Of a stretch of DNA of 64,000 nt, positions 54,941 to 64,000 are shown piece after piece (position 1 is the stretch's first letter; each line of letters starts with the position of its first letter). The position numbers were made by a program, and so were the translations under genes. Source of the DNA: Rebecca billardiae RCC1528 (lineage: Eukaryota > Haptophyta); assembly GCA_965240325.2 (NCBI GenBank), contig OZ251236.1:62001-126000 (forward strand), given 5' to 3'. Under the pieces are notes generated by a model, which ran no database searches, was not told the DNA's origin, and saw only the letters and a program-made list of their open reading frames with translations.

Positions 54941-55021
54941 TGACGACCCGCAGGACCGCGCCCCTCGCCGAAAGACACCGCCGCCGGCCACAAAACAGTA
55001 CTTAGGCGAGGGGAGGGCACG

Positions 55022-56194
55022 ATGGCGGCGAGCCTCCGACACGGTGACACCCATCCCCGTCCGCGCGTCACCAGAGGCCCTCTATGCTACCTGCTGCTTG
55101 GCTTGGTCATCGGTGGGACCTTTGTCCACCTGCAGAGCATCATCCAGCTCGATCGCGTCCGCAACATCGACCCCCGAAATGATGATGGTAGTAGTAGCAT
55201 CATCATGGAAGACATGATGGTGCGCCCGCTCAGTTACTCTCACGCGCTCGCGCTCGGTCCGAGCCAGAAGACGATCCTCCTGGACTTGGTGCAGTGGCTG
55301 CTGCTCAATGGTGCCACGATGCCCCTGCTCCGCCGCTCGCGTTTCACGATGATCGCAAAAGGCCCGGCTCGGGTGCGTGGTCTTGTCGCGGTCGAGCCGA
55401 TTCGCGCGCCCATCCTCGTGGCGCGAATCCCGGAGCGCGTGCTGCTCAGCCGGGAGTCGCTGCTGCAGACGCCACTGCGCGCGGAGGTCATGCGCGCGCG
55501 CATGGGGCCCTTCGTCGGCCTGGTCCTCGCTATCCTCTACCACACGAAGCAGGCGGCAGACGCGCCGCACACAGCACCCTGGGGGCCGTACATGCGCTTC
55601 CTCTCGACGGTGTCGCTCGAGATGCCCACATCGTGGCCGCCCGAGCGCGTCGAGAAGTCGACGCCAGTGCTGCAGGCGCTCATCAAGCTGAGCCTCCAGG
55701 TGCAGGAGTCGACATACAACGCGCTGCGCCTGAGTACGCCCAACGCGCTCGCGCTGTGCGGCAGCCCGTCGTTCGAGGAGTTCCGACGCGCGTGGGACTT
55801 GGCCACATCGCGCTGCTGGGAGTCGCGCGACCGCATCTACATCGCGCCGTACGCCGACATGCTGAACTACGGCGAGAAGAATTCGACTGGACGGATGGTG
55901 GCGCGCGATGCTGCCGGCAGGGTGGTCCTCCACGCGAATGCGCCGAATGCGATCTTTGCGTCGCGAGCGTACGAGCTCTACCTGCTGCACAACTACTCGA
56001 AGGGGGAGGAGATCGTGTGGAAGTACGGCACGCACTGCGCGGAGGAATTTGAGGTGTACTACGGCTTCGCGCAACCGGGCGCGTCGCCGTGCACGGCGTA
56101 TGCAGCGACGAAGAACTTTTGGCGCATGCACCGCAACCTGCTGAACCCGCCGCCCACGCGGGAAGCCGGCGCCAGCCGAGCTCGGCGGCGGTAG
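55022..56194 (+). CDS. Membrane-anchored SET-domain protein (SETD3/LSMT-like)
   Basis: A single exon encodes 390 aa, starting MAASLRHGDTHPRPR. A TM helix at about 23-40 (CYLLLGLVIGGTFVHLQSI) gives a type II anchor, leaving the rest in the lumen or outside. The SET region is split as in Rubisco LSMT/SETD3. The N-terminal part has VRGLVAVEPIRAPILVARIP. A long helical insert follows. The C-terminal part has IYIAPYADMLNYGEKN, YELYLLHNYSKGEEIVWKYG and EVYYGF. This family methylates Lys or His in proteins using S-adenosylmethionine. The usual Asn-His of the cofactor site is Asn-Tyr here, so activity is uncertain. The C-terminal Rubisco-binding lobe is missing. The short N-terminal region before the TM is basic. 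Confidence 0.75.
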   Translation: MAASLRHGDTHPRPRVTRGPLCYLLLGLVIGGTFVHLQSIIQLDRVRNIDPRNDDGSSSIIMEDMMVRPLSYSHALALGPSQKTILLDLVQWLLLNGATMPLLRRSRFTMIAKGPARVRGLVAVEPIRAPILVARIPERVLLSRESLLQTPLRAEVMRARMGPFVGLVLAILYHTKQAADAPHTAPWGPYMRFLSTVSLEMPTSWPPERVEKSTPVLQALIKLSLQVQESTYNALRLSTPNALALCGSPSFEEFRRAWDLATSRCWESRDRIYIAPYADMLNYGEKNSTGRMVARDAAGRVVLHANAPNAIFASRAYELYLLHNYSKGEEIVWKYGTHCAEEFEVYYGFAQPGASPCTAYAATKNFWRMHRNLLNPPPTREAGASRARRR

Positions 56195-56565
56195 TTATTC
56201 CCGGAGTATCGGAGCGCGCGTATGATAGCAGCGCACCGCTCTGCCAAGTCCAGCCCCGGCGCTGCTGGGATGAGCCTAGGAACTATATATATATATATAC
56301 ATAAGGAAGACGTCGACTGCGTCGTCGTTGACGCGACCGCCAGCAGCTCATCACCGCGGCCAGTCACTAGAGCGCCGAAAAAAACTCGCGCGCGCAGCGC
56401 GTAGTGTTACCGCGGCCGGTATGAGCATCAGTCTTTTACGATGCCAGTATAGTAGTAGTGTACAATCCATTGTTCAAAGGATCAGTGCCGACAGTGCGCA
56501 TTGTTCCGGAGACGTCTGTCGTTCAGTGCTCTTTGTCTCATCGTCCGGAGCAGCAGTGGCCAGCG
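56195..56565. other. Short intergenic region
   Basis: A TATATATA run lies at 56285-56300 and a short A6 run near 56379. The sequence just before 56566 is the probable 5' UTR/promoter of the monooxygenase gene. Confidence 0.5.
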
Positions 56566-58038
56566 ATGGCGCCGCCAACCGTGCGCATCGCGGGCGGCGG
56601 CCCGGCGGGCCTGCTGCTCGCGCTGCAGCTCGGCAGCCTCTCGCCGCGGCCGTTCGACGTGGTCGTGCACGAGCGCGCCGCCGCACTCGACGCGTGGTCC
56701 TCGCGCTCCTACTCCATCGCGCTCAAGGAGAAGGGCGTGCGCGCGCTCGAGGCGGCAGGCGTGCTCGAGGCGGTGACGGCGGTCGCGCACGAGCGGCGGC
56801 GCGTGGTGGTGCACCCCGAGGGCGAGCCCTCGGTAGAGCAGGCGCTGCCCGGGCTGGTCGTCTCGCGCCCCGCGCTCGTCGCGTGCCTCGCGCGCGAGCT
56901 GCGCGCGCGCGGCGCCGGCTCGCTCGAGCTGGGCTGCGGTGTCGATCGCGTCGTCCCACCGCCGGGCGGCGGCGCGGGCGGCGGCGCGGAGGCGGGCGAC
57001 GTGCGGCTGGAGCTGTCGGACGGGCGCGTGGTCGCGTGCTCGCACGTCGTCGGGTGCGACGGCAAGTGGTCGCGCGTGCGCGACTCGCTCCCCGCGTGCT
57101 GGCTACCCACGTGGGTAGAGGAGGGCTCGTGGGGAGTGCTGTTCCAGCCGCCCGCGCTGCCAGATTGCAATCTCCCGGGCGGGTACAACTGCCGGGCGGA
57201 TGCCGATGCCATGCACATCTTCTACCCGCGCACGCCCGCGCTGCGCGAGTGCATGTACGGGCTGCTCGTGCCGATGGCGGGCGGCGCGTGCCACGCCACG
57301 CTCGTCTGCTTCGACGCGCTGCTCGAAGCGGGCGGCTGGCCACAGCTCGGACCGGCACCGGGCGGCGCGCGCGCGCGCGCGGCCGGCGGGGGCTGGCTGG
57401 ACGACGGCGATGGCACCGCACCGCTGGTGCCACCGGGCGGCGCGCGCGCGCGCGCGGCCGGCGGGGGCTGGCTGGACGACGGCGATGGCACCGCACCGCC
57501 GGTGCCACCGGGCGGCGCGGCGCGGCAGGGCGAGGAGCGCGCGTGGATGCGGCCGGACGCGGCCCGCGAGCGGCCTGCCCCGGACTCGGCCGGCCCGTGG
57601 CGCGAGGCCCTCTCCGCTCTCCTGGCCGAGGAGATGCCAGCGTTCGGCGCGGCCGTGCAGGACTCGGCGGTGGCGCTCGCGCGGCCGCGCGCGAGCTGGG
57701 TCGATCTTGGCAGCGGCAGCGAGTACAGCGCGCTGAGCGGCCGCGTGGCGCTGGTGGGCGACGCAGCGCACGCGATGACCGCGAGCCTCGGCGAGGGGTG
57801 CAACACCGCGCTGGAGAGCGCCGCCGAGCTCGGCCGCGCGGTGGCCGAGCAGCTCGCCGCCGCGGCCACGGCTTCCGGCGGTCCGGGACCGCCGCCGGGA
57901 GGGCGGCAGCCGCCGGACGGGGAGGCCGTGCGCGCGGCGCTGAGCAGCGCGTTCCGCGCGTACGGCGCGGCGCGCCCGGCAGCCGCGCGCGAGGTGCAGC
58001 ACCGCTCGGCGCAGGCGAGCACCAGGCAGAGGCGCTGA
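56566..58038 (+). CDS. FAD-dependent monooxygenase, kynurenine 3-monooxygenase-like
   Basis: A single exon encodes 490 aa; the start MAPPTVRIAGGGPAGLLLAL puts the dinucleotide-binding fold at the very N-terminus. Further motifs are RSYSIALKEKGVRALEAAGV, as in KMO, and VVGCDGKWSRVRDSLP (the DG motif). The second FAD motif is VALVGDAAHAMTASLGEGCN. Class A flavin monooxygenases use NAD(P)H and O2 to hydroxylate an aromatic substrate. KMO makes 3-hydroxykynurenine on the outer mitochondrial membrane, but no C-terminal TM is visible here, so the substrate is uncertain. A 75-bp segment (57358-57432) is duplicated in tandem (57433-57507), adding 25 residues of GARARAAGGGWLDDGDGT type. PDCNLPGG is encoded by a GATTGCAATC word. 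Confidence 0.82.
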   Translation: MAPPTVRIAGGGPAGLLLALQLGSLSPRPFDVVVHERAAALDAWSSRSYSIALKEKGVRALEAAGVLEAVTAVAHERRRVVVHPEGEPSVEQALPGLVVSRPALVACLARELRARGAGSLELGCGVDRVVPPPGGGAGGGAEAGDVRLELSDGRVVACSHVVGCDGKWSRVRDSLPACWLPTWVEEGSWGVLFQPPALPDCNLPGGYNCRADADAMHIFYPRTPALRECMYGLLVPMAGGACHATLVCFDALLEAGGWPQLGPAPGGARARAAGGGWLDDGDGTAPLVPPGGARARAAGGGWLDDGDGTAPPVPPGGAARQGEERAWMRPDAARERPAPDSAGPWREALSALLAEEMPAFGAAVQDSAVALARPRASWVDLGSGSEYSALSGRVALVGDAAHAMTASLGEGCNTALESAAELGRAVAEQLAAAATASGGPGPPPGGRQPPDGEAVRAALSSAFRAYGAARPAAAREVQHRSAQASTRQRR

Positions 58039-58699
58039 TGAAGACGACGAGCGTGTATATCTGTATGGCGGGCCGACGATGTATTCGCTTCGCTGCTTCG
58101 CACAGCCGCGCCCCCGTCAATTGACCCCCGGCTCGGATCCCGCGCGGCTCAGCCGAGCTGCAGCGCGAGCAGGCAGCGCCCGAGTCGTCCGCGCTACATC
58201 ATCGTCATATATCAATTATCATCGACAGCAATCCGTGATGCGTGTGATCCGTCGCGTGTGTACTGCTGTGTTCCGTAATCGCGGAGAGTAGCTATAGGGC
58301 GGCGCGCGCAGCGATGATACATCATCGCGCGCGCGTCATCAGCAGCAATAATAATTATATTATTATATATATATTCGTCCGGCTGCTAATCCGCGTCGTC
58401 GTAATTAGCTTATTAGCTTATCCGCTTATCGCGAGTCCGGTGAGTAAGTCACCGTCACGCGGAGTGGCCGCATCGGATGCGGTCCGCCACGCGCAGTCGT
58501 CGCCATCCGCGACTATACACGCCTCCAGCATCGTCATGACGCCAGCAGTGACGACGCCAGTCGTCCGACGCGGATGCCCACAGTTACTGGCGGGCCACAG
58601 TTACAGTAGTGCGTAGGCTCTGAGGCAGCCGCATTAAGCTCGGACTGCTCGTCGTCTGACGTAGCAGTCGTCAATGCGCACGACCCTGTGCTGGTATTA
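58039..58699. other. Intergenic region between convergent genes
   Basis: AT-rich stretches lie near 58340-58380. No gene, RNA or repeat was recognised. Confidence 0.5.
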
Positions 58700-59211
58700 T
58701 CACCGGCGCGGCTCGTCCGACGGCGGCGGTGCCCCGCCCTGCTCGCCCACGAGGCTCCGCCGCTTCTCCTCGAACTTGCGCGCCGCCTCCTCGAGGCAGT
58801 GCCGGCCGACCAGCAGCCGCTGCATCACCTCCGCGGAGTCGGTCACGTGGCGCGCCGCCTCGAACTCGGAGCGCGCGCTCTCGACGAGGACGTCGCGCCT
58901 GTATGTGTGTGTGCGCGCGCACGCACGGGCCGGGCGCCCTGAGCCGCAGGGCGCGGAGCGCATGCCAGGCGCGCACGCGCGTCGCAGCTCGCTCGCATCC
59001 GCTGCCCAGCGGGTGCGCGCACCACGGTCGTCCTTGCTCGTTCGGCCACTGGAAATTGCGCGCGGCGCGCACGATGTCGCGGTACAGCTGCAAGGCCTCC
59101 TGCGGGCACGCGTACGTGCAGCGGGCGTGCCGCCGCGGCGCGTGAGGCTGAGCGCGTCGCTTCGCCACGCGGTGCTCGTACCTTTCGCAGGTGGCCTGGT
59201 GGAGCCGCCAT
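58700..59211 (-). CDS. LYR-motif (Complex1_LYR) protein, 3 exons
   Basis: Exons 59211-59182 (10 codons, MAAPPGHLRK), 59099-59023 and 58898-58700 give 101 aa. Donors are GTACGA and GTGCGC. Exon 2 opens EALQLYRDIVRAARNFQWPN with the LYR motif. Exon 3 has RDVLVESARSEFEAARHVTD and VMQRLLVGRHCLEEAARKFE, the helices expected for LYRM proteins. These small mitochondrial proteins bind acyl carrier protein and help assemble respiratory complexes or deliver Fe-S clusters. Length and layout fit LYRM2-like members. Exon 1 is very short and was chosen for its clean AAG|GTACGA donor and phase 0; the other two exons are firmer. Confidence 0.85.
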
Positions 59212-60209
59212 TTGATCCTGCGCACCCTGGACCTGCGCACGCCGTTTGTCGTCGGTCCGAGGATGGGGGCGAGTGCACAGCCGAGTACCCCGACGAACCA
59301 GCCGTGCTCCACCTACCAGAGCGCGCCATGCCCATGTGGAGCTTGATCTGCGCGTGCAAACAGTCAAAGACGGTTGTTGGTGGCCCGGCACTCGCAATGG
59401 CACGTGCCACTGCCAGTTGGGCGGGCACCCGACCCCGTCGGCCGTCAGGCGTGCGAATCGGGAGCGTCGAATCATGGCGCGCGCGGAGTAGGGTAGCCGC
59501 CGGGTTCGGGCGGAAGTGTCAGCTGAAGACTTTTTACGCTGATGTTAGGGCGTTCAGGTGGTCGTGCAGACTCTCGCGCGCCACCGCTCACCCTACCGGC
59601 GCGTCTAGCGTCATTCAGATGAGTGCGAGACTCCGCGGTCTGATCGGCGTGGATGTCATATTGTCGCGAGCTGAGCGAAATTCCTGACGCGCAGCTGCGT
59701 ACCTTGGAAGGCGCAACCACCAGCGTCAGTTGCAACCCCATCGTGCCTTGGAGGCAGCGAGAGGGGCGGCGGACGGTAGGCTGCATGCCGATCCGTCGCC
59801 ATTCCTGCCACTGCCGCTGCTGCGCGGAATCCTGACGGTTACGTGCCTGTACGGTATCAGAGGGGGACGTAACGGAACTTGACGAAGCAGTTTTCGTAGT
59901 CACTTTTCGAAAGGCACCTGCTAGGACTGACGACGTCTCTCAGGGTCGCAGCCCGCAGGTCGTATCATAAGTACTCGTCGGCTGCATCATGATTGTATCA
60001 TTTCATTATGATAGTTGTGATGATACAAATACAGTGACGGTATGACAGTACTGTTAAGACCAGGCTCTCCCGTGCGTGCATCTCGACAGATCCCCTCGAG
60101 TGCTGACCAGCAATCGCGCGAGTTTTCGGAGCGACGCGCGCGAGCCGCGAGGCGTAACAAGCAGCCCCCCTCCCTCCCCCACGCCCGGCGCACGCCGCCG
60201 CGGGGCGCG
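59212..60209. other. Divergent intergenic region, about 1 kb
   Basis: It lies between the LYR gene (-) and the cyclic-nucleotide-binding gene (+). GC is lower than in the genes, with a TATGATA-like AT patch at 59990-60020. The frame of the next gene is open back to 60042 but loses host codon bias, so it is read as 5' UTR. Confidence 0.5.
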
Positions 60210-61755
60210 ATGGGCGGCGGCGGGCCGATCGCGCGGAGGGCCACGCCGATGACCGAGCTGGTGAGCGAGACGGACACCGAGCACGCCGCCCTCCTGCTGC
60301 AGCAGGCGCACGAGGCCTCCGCCTTCCTCCAGGAGATGACGGCGGGCGACCTCGACCAGCTGGCGCGCACGCTCACCGTCGTCGAGTATCAGCCGGGCGA
60401 GACGATCATGCGCGCGGGCGAGCAGGCGACGTGGTCGGGGATCCTGCTCACGGGCGAGCTCGTCGCCGCGGGCTACGACGGCGCCGTGCTCAACACGCTC
60501 CACGCCGGCGCGATGATTGGCGAGGTCGCTCTGTTTGTGGACGGCGGCGAGCGCACCGCGTTCATGCGTGCGCAGACGGGCGGGTACGTGGCGTGCGTGC
60601 AGCTGCACGACATGCAGCACATGTTCGCCGAGGCGCCGCGCACCGCCGTCCGGCTGATGCGCGCCTTCTCCGCCTCCGCCGTCTCCAAGACCGCCGCGGC
60701 GCGCGCGGCGCAGCTCGAGTCGGCTCGCCGATTAGACTGGAAGCCCTATAGCTCGATCCAGCGCGACCTGGTGGACGGGCACCTGGCGATCCTGCGCGGC
60801 GGGAGCTTCGCGCGGGAGTACGGCCTGCTGCCCGAGCAGCTCGACACGCTGCTCGCCGCGTGCACCTTCGCCAGCTTCGCCAAGGGCGAGACGCTGATCC
60901 ACCGCGGCCAGCGCGCGCCCGCGGTAGCCATTGTTCTAAGTGGGTACGCCGAGTGCCTGCTGCATGCGGAGCAGGTGAAGCGGTATCAGCACGGCTCGCT
61001 GCTGTGGGCGAAGCACTGGCTGGACGAGCACCACACCGCGCGCGCCGACCTCATCGCCACCGAGTCCGGCACCCTCGCCGGAATCGCGTTCGACGCGCTC
61101 GACGCGCTGTGCGCGCGAGATATCGATCTCGGGCTGCGGCTGGCGCGCGCGCTCGGCCGCGTGGCGATCGAGTCGGTGTCGGGGCCGAAGGAGGCGGAGA
61201 AGCTGGGCGAGGCGGTGCGCCGCGCGGGCACGGGGGCCGCCTCCGCCGACGCCGCCGCGCCCGACGCCGCGGAGACCTTCCTGCGCAAGCACGCCGAGCA
61301 GCAGAGCGAGCGGGACACGGCAACCGTTCGCGCAAAGTCCAAGGCGGCCGCGGACGCGGAGAAGGCGCGGGCGCGCTCGAGCGCGCTGGTGATGCGCAAG
61401 CTGCAGCGGGAGAACGGCGAGCTGCGCGCGAGGGTGACCGAGCTCGAGGCGGAGCAGCTCACCGAGAAGGCCAAGAAGAAGAACAGGAAGCCCGACGACC
61501 CCGGCGCCACCGGCGCGTCGTCCGCGTCCGCGGCCGCGTCGGCCGGCCGGCCGCGCCGAGACCAGCAGCCGCTGCGGCGGACGGTGGAGGAGCAGCGCGC
61601 GCAGATCGACGCGCTGGTGGCGCGCGAGGCGGAGCTGGTGGCGGAGCTCGAGCGGCTCGAGCGCGTCGACGAGGCGCCCGCCGCGCCGCCCAAGCCGCCC
61701 TCGCCCGTCAAGCTGCCCTCGCCGCTCAAGCGCGCGCCGCCCGGCTCGCCTGAGC

Positions 61756-61816
<61 letters not shown>

Positions 61817-63530
61817 AGGGTTCCATCGCGGCGGCGTGCGCTTCGCGGGCGAGGGGGCGGAGGAGGAGGAGGACGTGAGCAAGCTGAGCACGCCCGAGCT
61901 GCGCTCGCGCGGGCTGCGCGCGCGCTCGCACTCGCACGCCGCGGGCGTCATCGCCCGGCTCGAAGCGAATGTGCATGAACTCCGAGCGGCGCACTCGGCG
62001 ACGGTGGCGGCGCTGGACGGCGCGCGGCGCGAGCTGGCGACCATCAGTCGAGGCGCGGTGTCGGCGGAGGCGCACGCGGCGGTGGGGAAGGAGAAGGCGC
62101 AGCTCGCGGCGGTGCTCGGCGTGCGCGAGGCCGAGCTCTCCCGCGCGCGCTCCGACGCCGAGCTCGCGCGCGCCGCCATGCTGGCCGGCTTCGCCGAGGC
62201 GCGCGTGGCGCAGGCGTGCCTCGGCGCGGCGCTGGCGGAGGCGGAGGCGCGCGCGCACGCGGACGCGCGCACGCTGCGGCTGCAGCGGCTGGGCGCGAAG
62301 GCGCTGGGGATGGCGTACCTGCTCTCGCTCGCGCGCGCGCGGCGCGCCGCGCGCGACGCGCGCGACGCCGCCGAGAGCGCCTCCGTCGACCAGCGCCTCG
62401 CCGACGCGCAAGTCGGCGCGACGCTCGCCGCGGCCGACGCCGAGCGCGCGCGGCGCGCCGAGGCGGCGATGGCGGATGAGCTGAGCGCGGTGAGCGCGGA
62501 GCGCGCCGAGCTGGGCGCGAGCAACCGCGAGCTCGAGGCGGAGATCCGCGCGTACCGCATCCAGCTCAAGCGGCTCTCCGACCAGACCGCCACGCAGTCC
62601 GTCCGCCTCGGCACGCTCAACCGCAAGCTTGGGGGCGCGCGCGCGCAGCTCGAGGCCACGGCCTCGCGGCTGCAGCAGACGCGCGCCGAGACCAAATTGC
62701 ATGGCGCGCTCGAGGCGGCGGAGGCGAGGCTGGCGGAGGCGGAGACGAGCGGCGCGGGGCCGCTGTACGCGCCCTCCGCGCGCGCCGGCGCGGCCAGCGC
62801 CGGCCGCGCGCGCGGCGCATCCTTCGGCGCCACGGTGCGAGGGCTCTCGCCGCCGCCGCCGGGCGCGCACGCGCGCGGCGCGTCCGCGGGCGCGTCGCGC
62901 GCCGCGCCGCCGCCGGGCGGCCGCCCGGCGCTCGGCGGCTCGTCGCCGTCGGCGGCGCGGCCGGGCACGGCGATGGCGGCGATGGGCGGGGGCCGGGGCG
63001 AGCACCCCGGCGCGTCGCCGGGCGCGCGCCACGAGCCGCAGCCCGGGCCGTGGCAGTCTGCGGAGACATCCGCCGGCGACGGCGGGCTCGCGGCGATGGC
63101 GGGCGGCGCTGCCGGCGCGGGCGCGGGCGCGGGCGCGGGCGCGCGGCTGCGCGCCGGGACGGGGCCGGCCGCGGCGTACCACGCGCCGAGCTCGCCGCGC
63201 GGCGGGGCGACGCCGCTCTCGCCGACGACGGGCGCGGCGAGCGGCGCGCGCGCGCTCGCGCCGCTGCGTGCGCCGGCCGCCGCGGCGGGAGGCAGCGGCG
63301 CGATCGCAGGGCGGCGGCGCGGCAGCACAAGCGCGCCGGGCGGCGGCGCCGCCCTCGGCGCGGGCCCGGCGCCCGCGGCGCCGCTCGGCGCGTCGCAGCG
63401 GTACAGCGGCGGCGGCGCGGCCGGCGGGCCGGCGGCGGGCGCGGGCGGCGGCGGCGCGAGCCTCACTACCGCCGCCCGGCGGGCCGCCATGCCGCCCGCC
63501 CCGCCCGCGGCGGCGATCAACGCGTGGTAG
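60210..63530 (+). CDS. Protein with two cyclic-nucleotide-binding domains and coiled coils
   Basis: A single exon encodes 1106 aa starting MGGGGPIARRATPMTELVSE. The first CNB-like domain spans about 40-150 (VVEYQPGETIMRAGEQ, GILLTGELVAAGYDG, MIGEVALFVDGGERTAFMRA). A second follows at about 210-320 (FASFAKGETLIHRGQRAPAV, AIVLSGYAECL). The first keeps GE...RTA in the phosphate-binding cassette; the second is degenerate. Coiled coils follow (KLQRENGELRARVTELEAEQ, EEQRAQIDALVAREAELVAE), then poly-Gly near 517-537. A long Ala/Arg/Glu coiled stretch lies at about 575-850, and the tail is Ser/Pro/Gly-rich. It has no kinase or channel domain. It may be a cAMP/cGMP-sensing scaffold, perhaps axonemal; this is inference. 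Confidence 0.8.
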
Positions 63531-64000
63531 TACGCGTAGCTGCGCTGCTACAGATCGCGACTACAGATCGATAGTATATGAGTACGGCGGTAGTCCGGGT
63601 GGGGCGGACTTGCCGGCCATCAGCAACTCGCGTCATCATCACGCATGCTAGCTGGCGACGACTCACTGACTGCTACGAGCAGACAGCAGGTCTACAGTTT
63701 ACTAAGTCTAAGAATAAGAGACGCACACAGCTCAGGCAGGCGAGATTGACGCCCGTTTTTTTTATATTTGTTGTTGAGCTGACGCAGCCTGGGGCGCGCA
63801 TCTCAGCAGATGGCGTCGCCGCTGGGACGTCAGGGCCGGCGCCGCACCAGGCGGGCCGGCGGCATCAGCTACGCAGTGGCTGGCTCTGGCGGCGCGCGCG
63901 CGCGGCGCGCGCGGCGGCAGGAGCGCGAGCGCAGCAGCGCTGGCGCGGAGCGACGTGGACGCGGAGCGCGGACGCGGCAGCGCGGACGCGGAGCGACACG
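63531..64000. other. Intergenic region at the window end
   Basis: It holds the third dispersed-repeat copy, a T8 run at about 63755, and GCGGACGCGGAGC-type short repeats in the last 60 bases. It may lead into another gene beyond the window. Confidence 0.5.
63688..63742 (+). repeat. Dispersed ~50-bp repeat, copy 3
   Basis: GGTCTACAGTTTACTAAGTC, then TAAGAATAAGAGACGCACAC and AGCTCAGGCAGGC. Apart from a 4-bp insertion (AGTC) it is almost identical to the minus-strand copy at 54893-54940. Confidence 0.85.

Larger units (their letters stand above)
52657..55021. other. 2.4-kb intergenic region
   Basis: It is mostly AT-containing, with no frame of host-like codon use. It carries a 159-bp CT microsatellite (54221-54379), AT-rich runs near 53860-54020 and 54380-54440, and the minus-strand copy of the dispersed repeat (54893-54940). 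A GGTTCGATTC word at about 54097 resembles a tRNA B-box, but no cloverleaf forms. Confidence 0.55.

Overview
This window reads as nuclear DNA of a haptophyte alga of the Pavlovales (Diacronema/Pavlova relatives). The clearest taxonomic marker is an intron-bearing cytochrome b5 front-end desaturase at 49.4-51.4 kb. As I recall it, this protein is almost collinear with the delta-4 (DHA-forming) desaturase of Pavlova lutheri. Other support comes from spliced genes with short introns, very high GC with strong GC3 bias, Ala/Pro/Gly-rich low-complexity tracts, TTAGGG-like repeats, and a gene with an in-frame TGA plus a SECIS element, since haptophytes use selenocysteine. About 29 introns were placed by hand, and most begin with GTGCG rather than GTAAG or GTGAG.

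Layout. 0.4-1.3 kb: unrecognised two-TM protein (-). 1.4-10.5 kb: a near-complete non-LTR retrotransposon (+), with ORF1, an overlapping 2159-aa ORF2 (APE endonuclease, reverse transcriptase, RNase H, CCHC knuckle, OTU-like C-terminus), then a G26 tract, about 20 copies of a 25-bp repeat and a 3' tail. 10.7-11.8 kb: selenocysteine type II peroxiredoxin with a SECIS (-). 11.9-17.5 kb: divergent ankyrin-repeat gene (-) and low-complexity gene (+). 17.5-18.8 kb: AT-rich repeats, including a fragment of the retrotransposon tail. 18.8-21.4 kb: double-FYVE Vac1/rabenosyn-like protein (-). 21.4-23.2 kb: probable degenerate transposon DNA. 23.2-24.2 kb: mitochondrial TPR protein (-). 24.5-30.1 kb: seven-exon GYF-NADPH oxidase (-). 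30.3-31.6 kb: RluA-type pseudouridine synthase (+). 31.9-36.1 kb: single-pass membrane protein with an RCC1-type propeller (+). 36.5-43.8 kb: two EF-hand-like genes (+). 45.2-45.7 kb: orphan dyskerin-type PUA domain (+). 46.1-48.4 kb: secreted catalase-peroxidase (+). 49.4-52.7 kb: divergent delta-4 desaturase (-) and a hypothetical gene (+). 55.0-58.0 kb: membrane-anchored SET protein and KMO-like FAD monooxygenase (+). 58.7-59.2 kb: LYR-motif protein (-). 60.2-63.5 kb: protein with two cyclic-nucleotide-binding domains and coiled coils (+).

The genes do not form an operon or one pathway; this is an ordinary eukaryotic gene neighbourhood. Three encode redox enzymes (Sec-peroxiredoxin, NADPH oxidase, secreted KatG). 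They could in principle act on linked peroxide pools, but that is inference. The most unusual items are the Sec-peroxiredoxin with its SECIS, the OTU-bearing retrotransposon, the GYF-NOX architecture, the free-standing dyskerin PUA, AT-containing palindromic words repeated inside GC-rich exons, and the GTGCG splice-donor preference. Exon boundaries were chosen by GT-AG, frame continuity and protein similarity, and each was checked arithmetically for frame.
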